Source: Candidatus Peribacteraceae bacterium (lineage in GTDB: Bacteria > Patescibacteriota > Gracilibacteria > Peribacterales > Peribacteraceae). Taken from it: a DNA stretch of 16,118 nt. Positions 1 through 6,847 of this stretch are shown piece after piece. The position numbers were made by a program, and so were the translations under genes. Under the pieces are notes generated by a model, which saw nothing but the letters and a program-made list of their open reading frames with translations, made no database searches and was not told where the DNA came from. The stretch spans positions 1 through 16,118 of the forward strand of contig JAGORY010000005.1 in the NCBI GenBank assembly GCA_018062585.1. Reading direction: 5' to 3'. Position 1 is the stretch's first letter. Each line of letters starts with the position of its first letter.

Positions 1-829
1 CCCCGAGCGAGATGTTCGAGTACGCGTACCAGCCGAGGACACCGGCAGTCGTGACGGAGATCGCCATGGTCGCCATGAACCACTTCCACTCATTCAGCAG
101 CGTCTCGCGCTGGAAGATCGGAAAGTAGTGCGACATCCGCCGCAGAAGTTCGCTCTGCGTGAGCGTCTCCAGCCGAAGCGTGATCACAGTTGTGATATTC
201 GTGATGTAGTCATGGAGAACGGACGCGACGCGATGATCCTTCTCGTTGATCCGGTCGTAGAGCGGCAGAAGCACGCGATCAAATGAGAAGACGAGGACAC
301 ACGCCGCGATCATCGCGCCTGCGGTGATGGCAGCAGCCGCAGGAAGCAGCAAGGAAAGTGCCACGAGTGCACCCAGCGGGCGGATCATCATCTCGATGAG
401 CTGGAAGCTGTTCTCGCTGAAATCGTAGAGAGAATTGGAGGCCTTGCCGATACGGTTGATGGTCTTACCGGAGTGATGTGTCTTGTGCCACTGCAGCGGC
501 AACGCCGTCAGTGTCGAAAAAAGATGCTGCTTCAGAGCAAGACGAATGTGAAAAGCGGTACGGCGCTCCAGCACGCGTGCCGGACCATGGAGTAACCACG
601 AACCAGCTGACAGAAGCACGATGAGCACCAAGTAGTAGACGATGACATTGAACGGCGCATCGGTCGTCGCTGCATTCTGCACAGCATTGAGGAGTTGCCC
701 GATGGCATACGGCTCAAAGAGCCACACGATATTGGACAGGATAAACATCGCAGTCGAGAGCACGACGAGCGAACGCCGTTTGCCGGCGTAACGCCATAGA
801 GCCGATGCGAGTGCGAAAAAACCGCGCAT
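1..829 (-). CDS. ABC transporter transmembrane domain, MsbA-like exporter half (partial, C-terminus cut by window edge)
   Basis: An uninterrupted frame runs from an ATG at 829 to the window edge, giving about 276 residues. It begins MRGFFALASALWRYAGKRR and then has hydrophobic segments at roughly residues 20-40, 60-80, 145-165 and 168-185, with a final one near the edge. Recognisable ABC-exporter features are an EPYAIGQLLN segment after the first helix, LERRTAFHIRLALKQHLF, LPLQWHKTHHSGKTINRIGK (typical of the first cytoplasmic loop) and LYDRINEKDHRVASVLHDYI (the second intracellular loop). This is the membrane half of the ABC_membrane exporter type. The nucleotide-binding domain would lie left of the window, so Walker motifs cannot be checked and the substrate is unknown. 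A TATAAA box (846-841) lies 11 nt before the ATG. The gene follows yebC on the same strand, separated by a perfect hairpin. Confidence 0.85.
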   Translation of the reverse strand, partial: MRGFFALASALWRYAGKRRSLVVLSTAMFILSNIVWLFEPYAIGQLLNAVQNAATTDAPFNVIVYYLVLIVLLSAGSWLLHGPARVLERRTAFHIRLALKQHLFSTLTALPLQWHKTHHSGKTINRIGKASNSLYDFSENSFQLIEMMIRPLGALVALSLLLPAAAAITAGAMIAACVLVFSFDRVLLPLYDRINEKDHRVASVLHDYITNITTVITLRLETLTQSELLRRMSHYFPIFQRETLLNEWKWFMATMAISVTTAGVLGWYAYSNISLG

Positions 830-840
830 GAGAGATGCAG

Positions 841-846
841 TTTATA
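841..846 (-). promoter_or_regulatory. Putative -10 box of the ABC transporter gene
   Basis: TATAAA on the minus strand ends 11 nt before the ATG at 829, so a transcript starting about 7 nt downstream would have a leader of only about 5 nt. No convincing -35 box is seen at 16-18 nt spacing (the best is TCTGGA). The call rests on the -10 match and on the same spacing recurring at other genes here. Confidence 0.35.
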
Positions 847-870
847 CCTCAACTAAACGCGAGTCCAGAT

Positions 871-914
871 GCCTAAAAGTAGAGACACAAGATTTTGTGT
901 CTCTACTTTTAGGC
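871..914. terminator. Perfect 20-bp inverted repeat with 4-nt loop after yebC
   Basis: Arms 871-890 and 895-914 are exact reverse complements around the loop GATT. The right arm shares one base with the yebC stop codon (916-914). There is no T-run after either arm, so this is not a classic intrinsic terminator, although arm bases include AAAA and TTTT. Its position at the end of yebC and before the next promoter suggests termination or 3'-end protection. The GTAGAGACAC core with its mirror resembles small dispersed palindromic repeats I recall from other bacteria; that is memory, not a search. Confidence 0.6.
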
Positions 915-1648
915 TACGAAATAGCATTCGTATGCACCTCTGACACATCATCGTCTTCCTCCAGCGCCGTAATGAGCGCCTCAAGCTTCTGCATCGTCAC
1001 ACTATCCACAGGCGCAGTCTGCTTCGCGATGAATTGCAGTCCTGCCGAGACAATCTCAAAGTTCTGTGTCTTCAAAAAATCCCGCACGCCCGACCACGCA
1101 GTTCCATCAGTCGTCACCTGCAAATAATCTTCCTGCACATCAAAATCTTCAGCACCCAGATCAATCAAAGAAAGTTCTAACTCTTCTAATTTTTCACTCT
1201 TCATTTTTAATTTTTCACTTCTTCCAGCGACCACCCCCTTCCGTTCAAACATCCACAGCACAGACCCGCTCTGGGCGAATCGTCCGCCGTTTTTGCTGAG
1301 GATGAGCTTCACGTTCCCGAGCGTGCGGTTCTTGTTATCCGTAAGGCACTCGATGATGAAAGCAGCTCCAGAAGGTCCGTACGCTTCATACGTCACTTCC
1401 TGCATCGCCTCCCCCTTCAGCGCACCTGTGCCTTTCTTGATCGCGCGGTCGATATTTGCATTCGGAACGCTCTCGCTCTTCGCCGCATCGATCAGCGCAC
1501 GCAAACGAATATTGCTCACCGGATCTCCTCCACCTTCTCGCGCCGCAATCTCGATCAAGCGAGCGAACTTGGTGTACGCCTTCCCCTTCTTGGCGTCAGA
1601 CGCCATCTTTCGCACTTTGATGTTGTGCCATTTACTATGTCCCGACAT
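914..1648 (-). CDS. yebC: YebC/PmpR (TACO1) family translation/transcription factor
   Basis: The protein is 244 aa and starts MSGHSKWHNIKVRKMASDAK, the hallmark YebC N-terminus. Other family segments are GGGDPVSNIRLRALIDAAK, PNANIDRAIKKGTG, YEAYGPSGAAFIIECLTDN, GNVKLILSKNGG and the C-terminal LEALITALEEDDDVSEVHTN. Family members bind ribosomes or DNA; recent work links them to translation of difficult sequences, and older work to transcription. The ATG at 1648 is chosen because the family motif starts exactly there; the in-frame upstream extension to 1741 reads through a palindromic repeat. A TACACT box (1661-1656) lies 7 nt upstream, with no SD. Residues around 145-159 (SEKLKMKSEKLEE) are encoded by an AT-rich 21-nt tandem repeat and make this loop about 7 residues longer than E. 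coli YebC as I recall it. Confidence 0.95.
   Translation of the reverse strand: MSGHSKWHNIKVRKMASDAKKGKAYTKFARLIEIAAREGGGDPVSNIRLRALIDAAKSESVPNANIDRAIKKGTGALKGEAMQEVTYEAYGPSGAAFIIECLTDNKNRTLGNVKLILSKNGGRFAQSGSVLWMFERKGVVAGRSEKLKMKSEKLEELELSLIDLGAEDFDVQEDYLQVTTDGTAWSGVRDFLKTQNFEIVSAGLQFIAKQTAPVDSVTMQKLEALITALEEDDDVSEVHTNAIS
1187..1219. repeat. AT-rich 21-nt period tandem repeat inside yebC
   Basis: The 12-mer TAATTTTTCACT occurs exactly at 1187-1198 and 1208-1219, a 21-nt period that preserves the reading frame. It encodes SEKLKMK-SEKLEEL. The stretch from about 1170 to 1225 is far more AT-rich than the surrounding coding sequence. It looks like a small in-frame repeat insertion or expansion in a surface loop. 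Confidence 0.7.
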
Positions 1649-1675
1649 GCGTGAAAGTGTACCGAATGTTACGTG

Positions 1676-1705
1676 CCCCGCGAAGCTCCTCAGAGCGTAG
1701 TGGGG
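1676..1705. repeat. Imperfect palindrome between rpsR and yebC
   Basis: Arms CCCCGCGAAGCTC (1676-1688) and GAGCGTAGTGGGG (1693-1705) pair over 13 positions with one G-T wobble and two mismatches around a CTCA loop. It lies just upstream of yebC and would overlap any -35 region for it. It looks like a REP-type intergenic element; its function is not evident. Confidence 0.5.
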
Positions 1706-1753
1706 TGCCATTTGGAATGACCGGACATGGTAGAAGTACAAATAAAATCGTAA

Positions 1754-1832
1754 AGCGGGTAGCTGGTAGAAAGTAGTAGGTAGAAAAAGAATACAAAAAA
1801 AACTACCCGCTACTCGCTACCTGCTATCCGCT
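1754..1832. repeat. Long imperfect inverted repeat of TAGC-rich units after rpsR (possible terminator)
   Basis: Arms 1754-1783 and 1803-1832 match as reverse complements at 24 of 30 positions. Each arm is itself built from short units such as GGTAG, GCGGGTAG and GCGAGTAG. On the minus strand the loop contains T8 and T5 runs and the structure starts at the last base of the rpsR stop codon. It could therefore act as a transcription terminator for rpsF-rpsR, or be a dispersed intergenic repeat, or both. Confidence 0.55.
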
Positions 1833-2083
1833 TATTTCCTGTACGCCAGCATTCCCAAGAACCGCGCGCGCTCCACGCCGTTCTTCAACATCTTCTGGTG
1901 CTTGAGACAGAGGCCGGAGTAGTAGCGCTTGCGGATGTTGCCGAAGTAATCGATGTACGGCTTCATCGTCGGGTAGTCCTTGTAGTCGATGTACAGAACG
2001 CCCGCGCGGTCGAAGGGGCAGACCTTCTTTTCGACGCGCTTGGACTTCATCTGATTGAACGATTTGTTGGCAGGCTTGGCCAT
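1832..2083 (-). CDS. rpsR: 30S ribosomal protein S18
   Basis: The protein is 83 aa. S18 hallmarks are CPFDRAGVLYIDYKDYPTMK, FGNIRKRYYSGLCLKHQKML and ERARFLGMLAYRK. It binds the 30S platform as a heterodimer with S6, whose gene lies immediately upstream with a 25-nt gap, so the two are almost certainly co-transcribed. The ATG at 2083 gives the usual S18 length with a basic, flexible N-terminus. No SD-like sequence precedes it (CCCCAAAGCACCC before the ATG). The order rpsF-rpsR lacks the ssb gene that often sits between them. Confidence 0.97.
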   Translation of the reverse strand: MAKPANKSFNQMKSKRVEKKVCPFDRAGVLYIDYKDYPTMKPYIDYFGNIRKRYYSGLCLKHQKMLKNGVERARFLGMLAYRK

Positions 2084-2108
2084 GGGTGCTTTGGGGAATG
2101 CGGATGGA

Positions 2109-2663
2109 TTAGAGCTTCAAGTCGTCATCGGAAATCAGTTTGTCGAGTTGTTCGGTAAGAGCGCCGATTTCAAGCGGCTTTACTGCCTCCTTCGGTTTCT
2201 GCTCGATGCGCTTCGCGGTGCGCTTGGCTGTGTCGGTCACCGTCTGCTTCAGTCTCTCCTCGCGCTTATTCTGCTTCTGCTCCGCAAGCGTCACTCGGTT
2301 CTTGAGCCAGTCTTGGTACTTGGATTCATAGCTCACTGCCTCGTAACCCTTCGGAGGAATAACGACGAGGTGGCGGAGAATGCCCTTCGTGAGGCGGAGC
2401 TGCTTATCAAGTTCGCGGACGAGGAGCGGATCCATCTCAAGGTAGTAGATGACGAACTTGGCTTCATCGAAGCCGCCAATCTTGTACGCAAGACCGCGCT
2501 TGGTCCACGGGTCTTTAAAGATGGTCGTGGCTTTGGCCTCTGTGAAAAATTCTTCCACTTCCGTAAGAAGAGTACTCTCGGCCTTCTGGTCGAGATCGGG
2601 CTGGAGCATGACGGCGATCTCGTAGATACGCACGTCTTCGCTGCTCGGGATGAGTGTCGGCAT
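2109..2663 (-). CDS. rpsF: 30S ribosomal protein S6 with long charged C-terminal extension
   Basis: The protein is 184 aa. The S6 ferredoxin-like fold spans about residues 10-110: VRIYEIAVMLQPDL, a TKRGLAYKIGGFDEAKFVIY strand, and LRLTKGILRHLVVIP. After residue 115 there is a highly charged, Lys/Glu-rich tail of about 70 residues, predicted helical (LAEQKQNKREERLKQTV and onward), ending LDKLISDDDLKL. Many bacterial S6 proteins are 95-135 aa, so the tail is unusual, though acidic or charged S6 tails are known. The ATG at 2663 is preceded by a TTGACT-18-TAGACT promoter and a leader of about 50 nt. That leader could hold an S6:S18 autoregulatory site, but I could not identify the motif with confidence. 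Confidence 0.95.
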   Translation of the reverse strand: MPTLIPSSEDVRIYEIAVMLQPDLDQKAESTLLTEVEEFFTEAKATTIFKDPWTKRGLAYKIGGFDEAKFVIYYLEMDPLLVRELDKQLRLTKGILRHLVVIPPKGYEAVSYESKYQDWLKNRVTLAEQKQNKREERLKQTVTDTAKRTAKRIEQKPKEAVKPLEIGALTEQLDKLISDDDLKL

Positions 2664-2718
2664 ATGCTTCGTGGGTTAAACCTGTCTCCGAAGGGAGAGA
2701 GGGAAGTAAGCGACGCGC

Positions 2719-2748
2719 AGTCTAGGCGGTAGCAAGCGGTAAAGTCAA
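2719..2748 (-). promoter_or_regulatory. Promoter of rpsF-rpsR
   Basis: On the minus strand TTGACT (2748-2743) and TAGACT (2724-2719) are separated by 18 nt. The predicted start is near 2712, giving a leader of about 50 nt before the rpsF ATG. Confidence 0.6.
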
Positions 2749-2760
2749 AAAGAAGCATAC

Positions 2761-2789
2761 TTACCATAAGTATAATTATATGTTATAAT
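2761..2789 (+). promoter_or_regulatory. Extended -10 promoter driving the folded leader and secreted-protein gene
   Basis: TTACCA (2761-2766), 17 nt, then a perfect TATAAT (2784-2789) preceded by TGT, an extended -10. The predicted start is near 2796. It faces away from the rpsF promoter 13 nt to its left, forming a divergent pair in AT-rich DNA. Confidence 0.65.
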
Positions 2790-2796
2790 AATAATG

Positions 2797-2958
2797 TCGG
2801 AGTCTCTGATTCCGATAGATCCTTGGCATTCATCGGCACGTCTCCGCCGCTGATCATGGCTCCCTCTCCGTCCGCACGCGGGAAGCGAGCCATGATCGTT
2901 GCTTTGATGCAACGTTCCCCGAGGACATCTGATTTGGCCTGGTCTGGCCCGGATGTCC
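2797..2958 (+). ncRNA. Candidate structured 5' leader RNA (unknown class)
   Basis: Downstream of the promoter, consecutive hairpins can be read by eye: TCGGA/TCCGA (2797-2801 with 2811-2815); GATCATGGCTC/GAGCCATGATC, a perfect 11-bp stem (2852-2862 with 2887-2897); CGTTGC/GCAACG with a 6-nt loop (2897-2902 with 2909-2914); and GGACATC/GATGTCC (2923-2929 with 2952-2958). The next gene begins at 2989. I do not recognise a known riboswitch, tmRNA, SRP RNA or 6S RNA signature. It could be a regulatory leader or an independent small RNA. The stems are directly visible; the function is inferred. Confidence 0.45.
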
Positions 2959-2988
2959 GATGAAGGGAAAGAGTGGCAGGAGGAAACT

Positions 2989-3348
2989 ATGTTTCGATTT
3001 AGCAGTATCGTCTTTACCTTGGTTTTCCTAACTTTCACCTGTGCAGATGCGCAAGAAAAAGCCAAAATCACCACGAAGGTGAAAATGATCTCCGCCGTTG
3101 TCCAAAGCGCGACAGGTGCGAGCACCACTTACCTCGTAACTTTCGAGGCAAAGCCGGGCAAGGCAGACGTCGATCGTGTTGAATGGCACTTAATGATGCT
3201 ATGCAGAGAAGAAATGGGTGTCACTGAAGCCCGTGACAGGGGAGAAGAAATCACCCGCGGCGGCGGCAGTACACCCATCAAGGGCAAGGACGCTCAATAC
3301 CAAATTGAAATCAGTTTCACGGGAGGCCGCTTCGATTTTACGAAGTAG
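2989..3348 (+). CDS. Small secreted protein of unknown function
   Basis: The protein is 119 aa. The N-terminus MFRFSSIVFTLVFLTFTC followed by ADAQEK is a clear Sec signal peptide with an Ala-x-Ala site, so cleavage is expected after residue 21 or so; the Cys before it is not in a good lipobox. The mature part of about 98 residues is soluble and alternates strand-like segments (ISAVVQSATGASTTYLVTFE, QYQIEISFTGGRFDFTK). No family is recognised. The start at 2989 is favoured over the in-frame ATG at 2953 because AGGAGG (2978-2983) sits 5 nt upstream and the signal peptide begins there. This strong SD contrasts with its neighbours, which lack one. It is transcribed from 2761-2789 through a folded leader and followed by a hairpin at 3389-3424. 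Confidence 0.7.
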   Translation: MFRFSSIVFTLVFLTFTCADAQEKAKITTKVKMISAVVQSATGASTTYLVTFEAKPGKADVDRVEWHLMMLCREEMGVTEARDRGEEITRGGGSTPIKGKDAQYQIEISFTGGRFDFTK

Positions 3349-3388
3349 CCATCGTCGTGCAAAGGACTTAACCGTTCTCGCCAATGCC

Positions 3389-3424
3389 AAGGAACCCCGT
3401 CGCTTCACCGCGGCGGGGAACCTT
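3389..3424 (+). terminator. Hairpin after the secreted-protein gene
   Basis: AAGGAACCCCGTCGC pairs with GCGGCGGGGAACCTT around a 6-nt loop, with an internal AA/AA loop and one G-U pair. No T-run follows (TGATATGG), so termination is plausible but not textbook. Confidence 0.4.
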
Positions 3425-3512
3425 TGATATGGATACGTGAGCCTTTTCGTCAAAAAGTAACGACTAAAATTTCTGCTATTAAACAACGTAAAAGAAAATT
3501 GCTCGAACATCC

Positions 3513-3541
3513 TTGACGACACATGAGGCGCCTCCTAAGAT
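3513..3541 (+). promoter_or_regulatory. 16S rRNA promoter
   Basis: TTGACG (3513-3518), 17 nt, TAAGAT (3536-3541). AT-rich DNA immediately upstream (about 3460-3500) could act as an UP element. The discriminator after the -10 is GC-rich (GGCTCGGC), as in stringently controlled rRNA promoters. A perfect 10-bp palindrome, GAGGCGCCTC (3525-3534), lies between the two boxes. The predicted start is near 3548. Confidence 0.6.
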
Positions 3542-3547
3542 GGCTCG

Positions 3548-3827
3548 GCTGTGAGTAAGCCTATGTATTCGTAATGGCTTGTCTGCCTCCCCTTATAAAG
3601 GAGCTGCGCCTCACACGCCGAAAGCTCCTTTCACCCTTCGACTCGTCCCGCTTCGCGGGAACTCGCTCAGGGTGAATGATCTCCGATCATTCACAGCATC
3701 GTGTAGTAGAGAAAATTAGGTCCAATTTATTTCCTTTGGAATTAAACAAAGGGTGTACCACCTTTGGAAAAAAACGGTATTTAGAAGCCATGTCTCGACC
3801 TAAACCATCGAGACACGAACATCTTCT
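3548..3827 (+). other. 16S rRNA 5' leader with multiple hairpins
   Basis: About 280 nt between the predicted start and mature 16S, without a gene. It holds: AAAGGAGCT/AGCTCCTTT (3597-3605 with 3623-3631); TTCACCCT/AGGGTGAA (3630-3637 with 3669-3676) enclosing TCCCGC-TTC-GCGGGA; GAATGAT/ATCATTC (3674-3680 with 3686-3692); the left arm of the 16S processing stem (3689-3721); and TGTCTCGA/TCGAGACA (3791-3798 with 3808-3815) directly before 16S. The CACCCTTCGACTCG...CTCAGGGTG unit resembles a REP-like palindrome I recall from many genomes (not searched). Confidence 0.6.
3689..3721 (+). other. Left arm of the pre-16S processing stem
   Basis: CATCGTGTAGTAGAGAAA (3697-3714) is the exact reverse complement of 5519-5536. 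The helix extends outward with ATTCAC (3689-3694) pairing GTGAAT (5539-5544) after a 2x2 internal loop, and inward with TTAGGT (3716-3721) pairing ACCTAA (5510-5515). Such stems flank bacterial pre-16S and are cut by RNase III. It also shows that leader, 16S and trailer are one transcript. Confidence 0.85.
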
Positions 3828-5305
<1,478 letters not shown>

Positions 5306-5562
5306 CCAGGGAGTTTATAACCTGGAACTATGCTCTGGGGTGTTTTCCCCCGCATCTGCGGGAGGAACCAACATAGCCAACACTTTGAGTAGGGAACACC
5401 CTCTTCGGTCCTCAGAACTCAGTCTCTCGAATGGGACACTGAGTTCTGCGGGGCCAAGAGCCCTATACGTGAAATCGTCTCGGCGTAGCCTTCGGGCAAA
5501 GCCGGACAAACCTAACACTTTCTCTACTACACGATGGGGTGAATTTCGGTGTGCGTTAGTCA
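5306..5562 (+). other. 16S rRNA 3' trailer, no gene
   Basis: The trailer contains a strong hairpin: CAGAACTCAGT (5413-5423) with ACTGAGTTCTG (5438-5448), continued after one C-C mismatch by 4 more pairs to a GAAT loop. A CCCGCA/TGCGGG hairpin lies near 5350. The right arm of the processing stem is at 5510-5544. No tRNA and no start of a 23S gene is present before the convergent sufD-like gene ends at 5563. No clear T-rich terminator is visible. Confidence 0.7.
5510..5544 (+). other. Right arm of the pre-16S processing stem
   Basis: Positions 5519-5536 pair perfectly over 18 bp with 3697-3714, with outer (5539-5544) and inner (5510-5515) extensions pairing 3689-3694 and 3716-3721. Confidence 0.85.
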
Positions 5563-6360
5563 CTAGAGAGCTCCCGCAAGTACGCTGAGAACTCGGCCCT
5601 TGAGTATCTCGTCGGGAATGGAATTGGTGAGGTCGGAGAGAAATCCATCGACGAACATTGTTCGTGCTACCGTGCCGTCTATCCCGCGCGACTGTAGATA
5701 GAAGAGATCTTCAGCCGTTACCCGTGACACCGTGGCACTGTGGCTGGCTTTCACGTCATTCGTGCGGATCTCGAGGCCCGGGATGGCATCGACTTTTGCT
5801 GTTGCGTCGAGCATGAGAACGTCTTCCGTGAGGTACGTATCAGTCCCAGTCCCCTGCTCCGTGATTTCGATCATGCCATTACAGACTGCGAGCGCGTGCT
5901 GCTCGGCCACTCCCTTGAGCATGATCTCTCCACCGCCACGACGTGCAGCGAAGACGTTGCGCACGTTCACGGATTGCTTCTCTTTGCCTCTGACCGCAAA
6001 GATCCAGTCCACGTTACTCACCGCATTCGCTCCGATGCAGGTGGAGATGAGTGAGTGAGTGTCGGCGTTGCCGAGGGTCGTGCAGTGCCAGTGAATGGAA
6101 GCACCTTCCGCTACTGTAGAACGAAACGTGCGAGCCGAACCGGCACTCAGGGAAACGTAGAGAAGCTGACTCTCCGGCTCGAGTGTTACGTTCACGTTAT
6201 GCTGCAGCGAGGTACTGACATCACAGATAACAGCCTTCGCTCCTCGCCCGATACGCACCTCGGCTTGCGACTCTGTGCCCGTGAGCATGAGTTCGATCGG
6301 CGACGAAGGACACTCCCCCGCCGCTACCATGATCTGCCGCAGTTCATCTGCTTTCTTCAC
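5563..6360 (-). CDS. sufD: SufD-like Fe-S cluster assembly scaffold protein (short form)
   Basis: The protein is 265 aa. The C-terminal SufBD signature is clear: LMLDATAKVDAIPGLEIRTN, DVKASHSATVSRVTAEDLFY and LQSRGIDGTVARTMFVDGFL. The His of KASH (about residue 207) matches the conserved SufD histidine at the SufB-SufD interface; the neighbouring Cys of E. coli SufD (KCSH) is Ala here. The upstream part looks like beta-helix (TGTESQAEVRIGRGAKAVI). At 265 aa it lacks the long N-terminal helical region of full-length SufD (about 420 aa). SufB, SufC and SufD normally form the scaffold that builds Fe-S clusters under stress or iron limitation. Start: GTG at 6360, with a possible CATACT -10 close upstream; ATG at 6330 is an alternative. 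The gene converges on the 16S unit. Confidence 0.85.
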   Translation of the reverse strand: MKKADELRQIMVAAGECPSSPIELMLTGTESQAEVRIGRGAKAVICDVSTSLQHNVNVTLEPESQLLYVSLSAGSARTFRSTVAEGASIHWHCTTLGNADTHSLISTCIGANAVSNVDWIFAVRGKEKQSVNVRNVFAARRGGGEIMLKGVAEQHALAVCNGMIEITEQGTGTDTYLTEDVLMLDATAKVDAIPGLEIRTNDVKASHSATVSRVTAEDLFYLQSRGIDGTVARTMFVDGFLSDLTNSIPDEILKGRVLSVLAGAL

Positions 6361-6393
6361 GGCGGGAGTATGGAAGAAAAAGTAAAAAAATGG

Positions 6394-6399
6394 TATACT
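6394..6399 (+). promoter_or_regulatory. Extended -10 box before the 136-aa unknown gene
   Basis: TGGTATACT contains TATACT (6394-6399) with an upstream TG. It ends 6 nt before the ATG at 6406, so the predicted transcript would start at or next to the start codon. No good -35 is seen. Confidence 0.4.
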
Positions 6400-6405
6400 G
6401 ATCTG

Positions 6406-6816
6406 ATGTCAGATGCAGACCGAAATCCTGACGGCAAAAGTATTCGCGATCTCGCTGGTGACGGCACAGATCATACGATGGACAGCCCTGAACAAAAGAA
6501 AGCTGCGGACGCACTGCTCAACATGACCCCTGCAGCACTCGCTGCCCATATCATCACTGAAAGAGCCTCAGCAGAATCTGACCTCATCCGCACCATGGTG
6601 CAGTGTGAGATTCTGAGCCCCGAACAATGTTCACTGCTTTCAGAGGAGTTTGCCGGTACCTTTAGTGGAATGAGGCTTATTGAAGCGCAACGCATCAAAC
6701 AACGTCCACTCATCCAATCCATCATAACTCGGGCTTCTGGAGACACACGAAAAAGAATCGATGATGTTCTCGCGCCACGACTCAATGATGATGGCTCACT
6801 GGATTCTCTCGCATAA
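6406..6816 (+). CDS. Hypothetical protein, 136 aa, inside the suf locus
   Basis: No family is recognised. The protein has no signal peptide or membrane segment and looks mostly helical: a polar N-terminal stretch (MSDADRNPDGKSIRDLAGDG), an Ala-rich helix (SPEQKKAADALLNMTPAALA), then ILSPEQCSLLSEEFAGTF and a basic segment (RIKQRPLIQSIITRASGDTR), with an acidic end. The start at 6406 is chosen because an extended -10 lies just upstream. An in-frame ATG at 6370 would add MEEKVKKWYTDL and would start 9 nt from the divergent sufD start. It is followed after 31 nt by a second unknown gene on the same strand, likely a two-gene unit between sufD and sufB. Confidence 0.65.
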   Translation: MSDADRNPDGKSIRDLAGDGTDHTMDSPEQKKAADALLNMTPAALAAHIITERASAESDLIRTMVQCEILSPEQCSLLSEEFAGTFSGMRLIEAQRIKQRPLIQSIITRASGDTRKRIDDVLAPRLNDDGSLDSLA

Positions 6817-6847
6817 AAAACTAGACTAGGATAGCGTTTCCCCAACA

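Noticed and set aside
1649..1741. N-terminal extension of yebC to 1741
   Set aside because: The YebC family starts at MSGHSKW (1648). The extension reads through a palindromic repeat and a possible -10 box.
2055..2732. A 225-codon open frame on the plus strand opposite rpsF
   Set aside because: It is antisense to the S6 gene and its promoter; the sequence shows no family features and is explained as a shadow frame.
2794..2853. A 19-codon leader ORF (MSESLIPIDPWHSSARLRR) at the start of the folded leader
   Set aside because: Its ATG is at or before the predicted transcription start and it has no SD. It has no run of identical amino acids typical of attenuators, so support is too weak to call.
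5306..5562. A tRNA gene or 23S start in the 16S trailer
   Set aside because: No tRNA-like cloverleaf with a T-loop GGTTCGAATCC motif was found, and the sequence runs into a convergent gene.
6055..6405. Upstream extension of the 136-aa unknown gene
   Set aside because: Most of it (6055-6360) is antisense to the conserved C- to N-terminal sufD coding region. The extended -10 at 6394-6399 supports a start at 6406.
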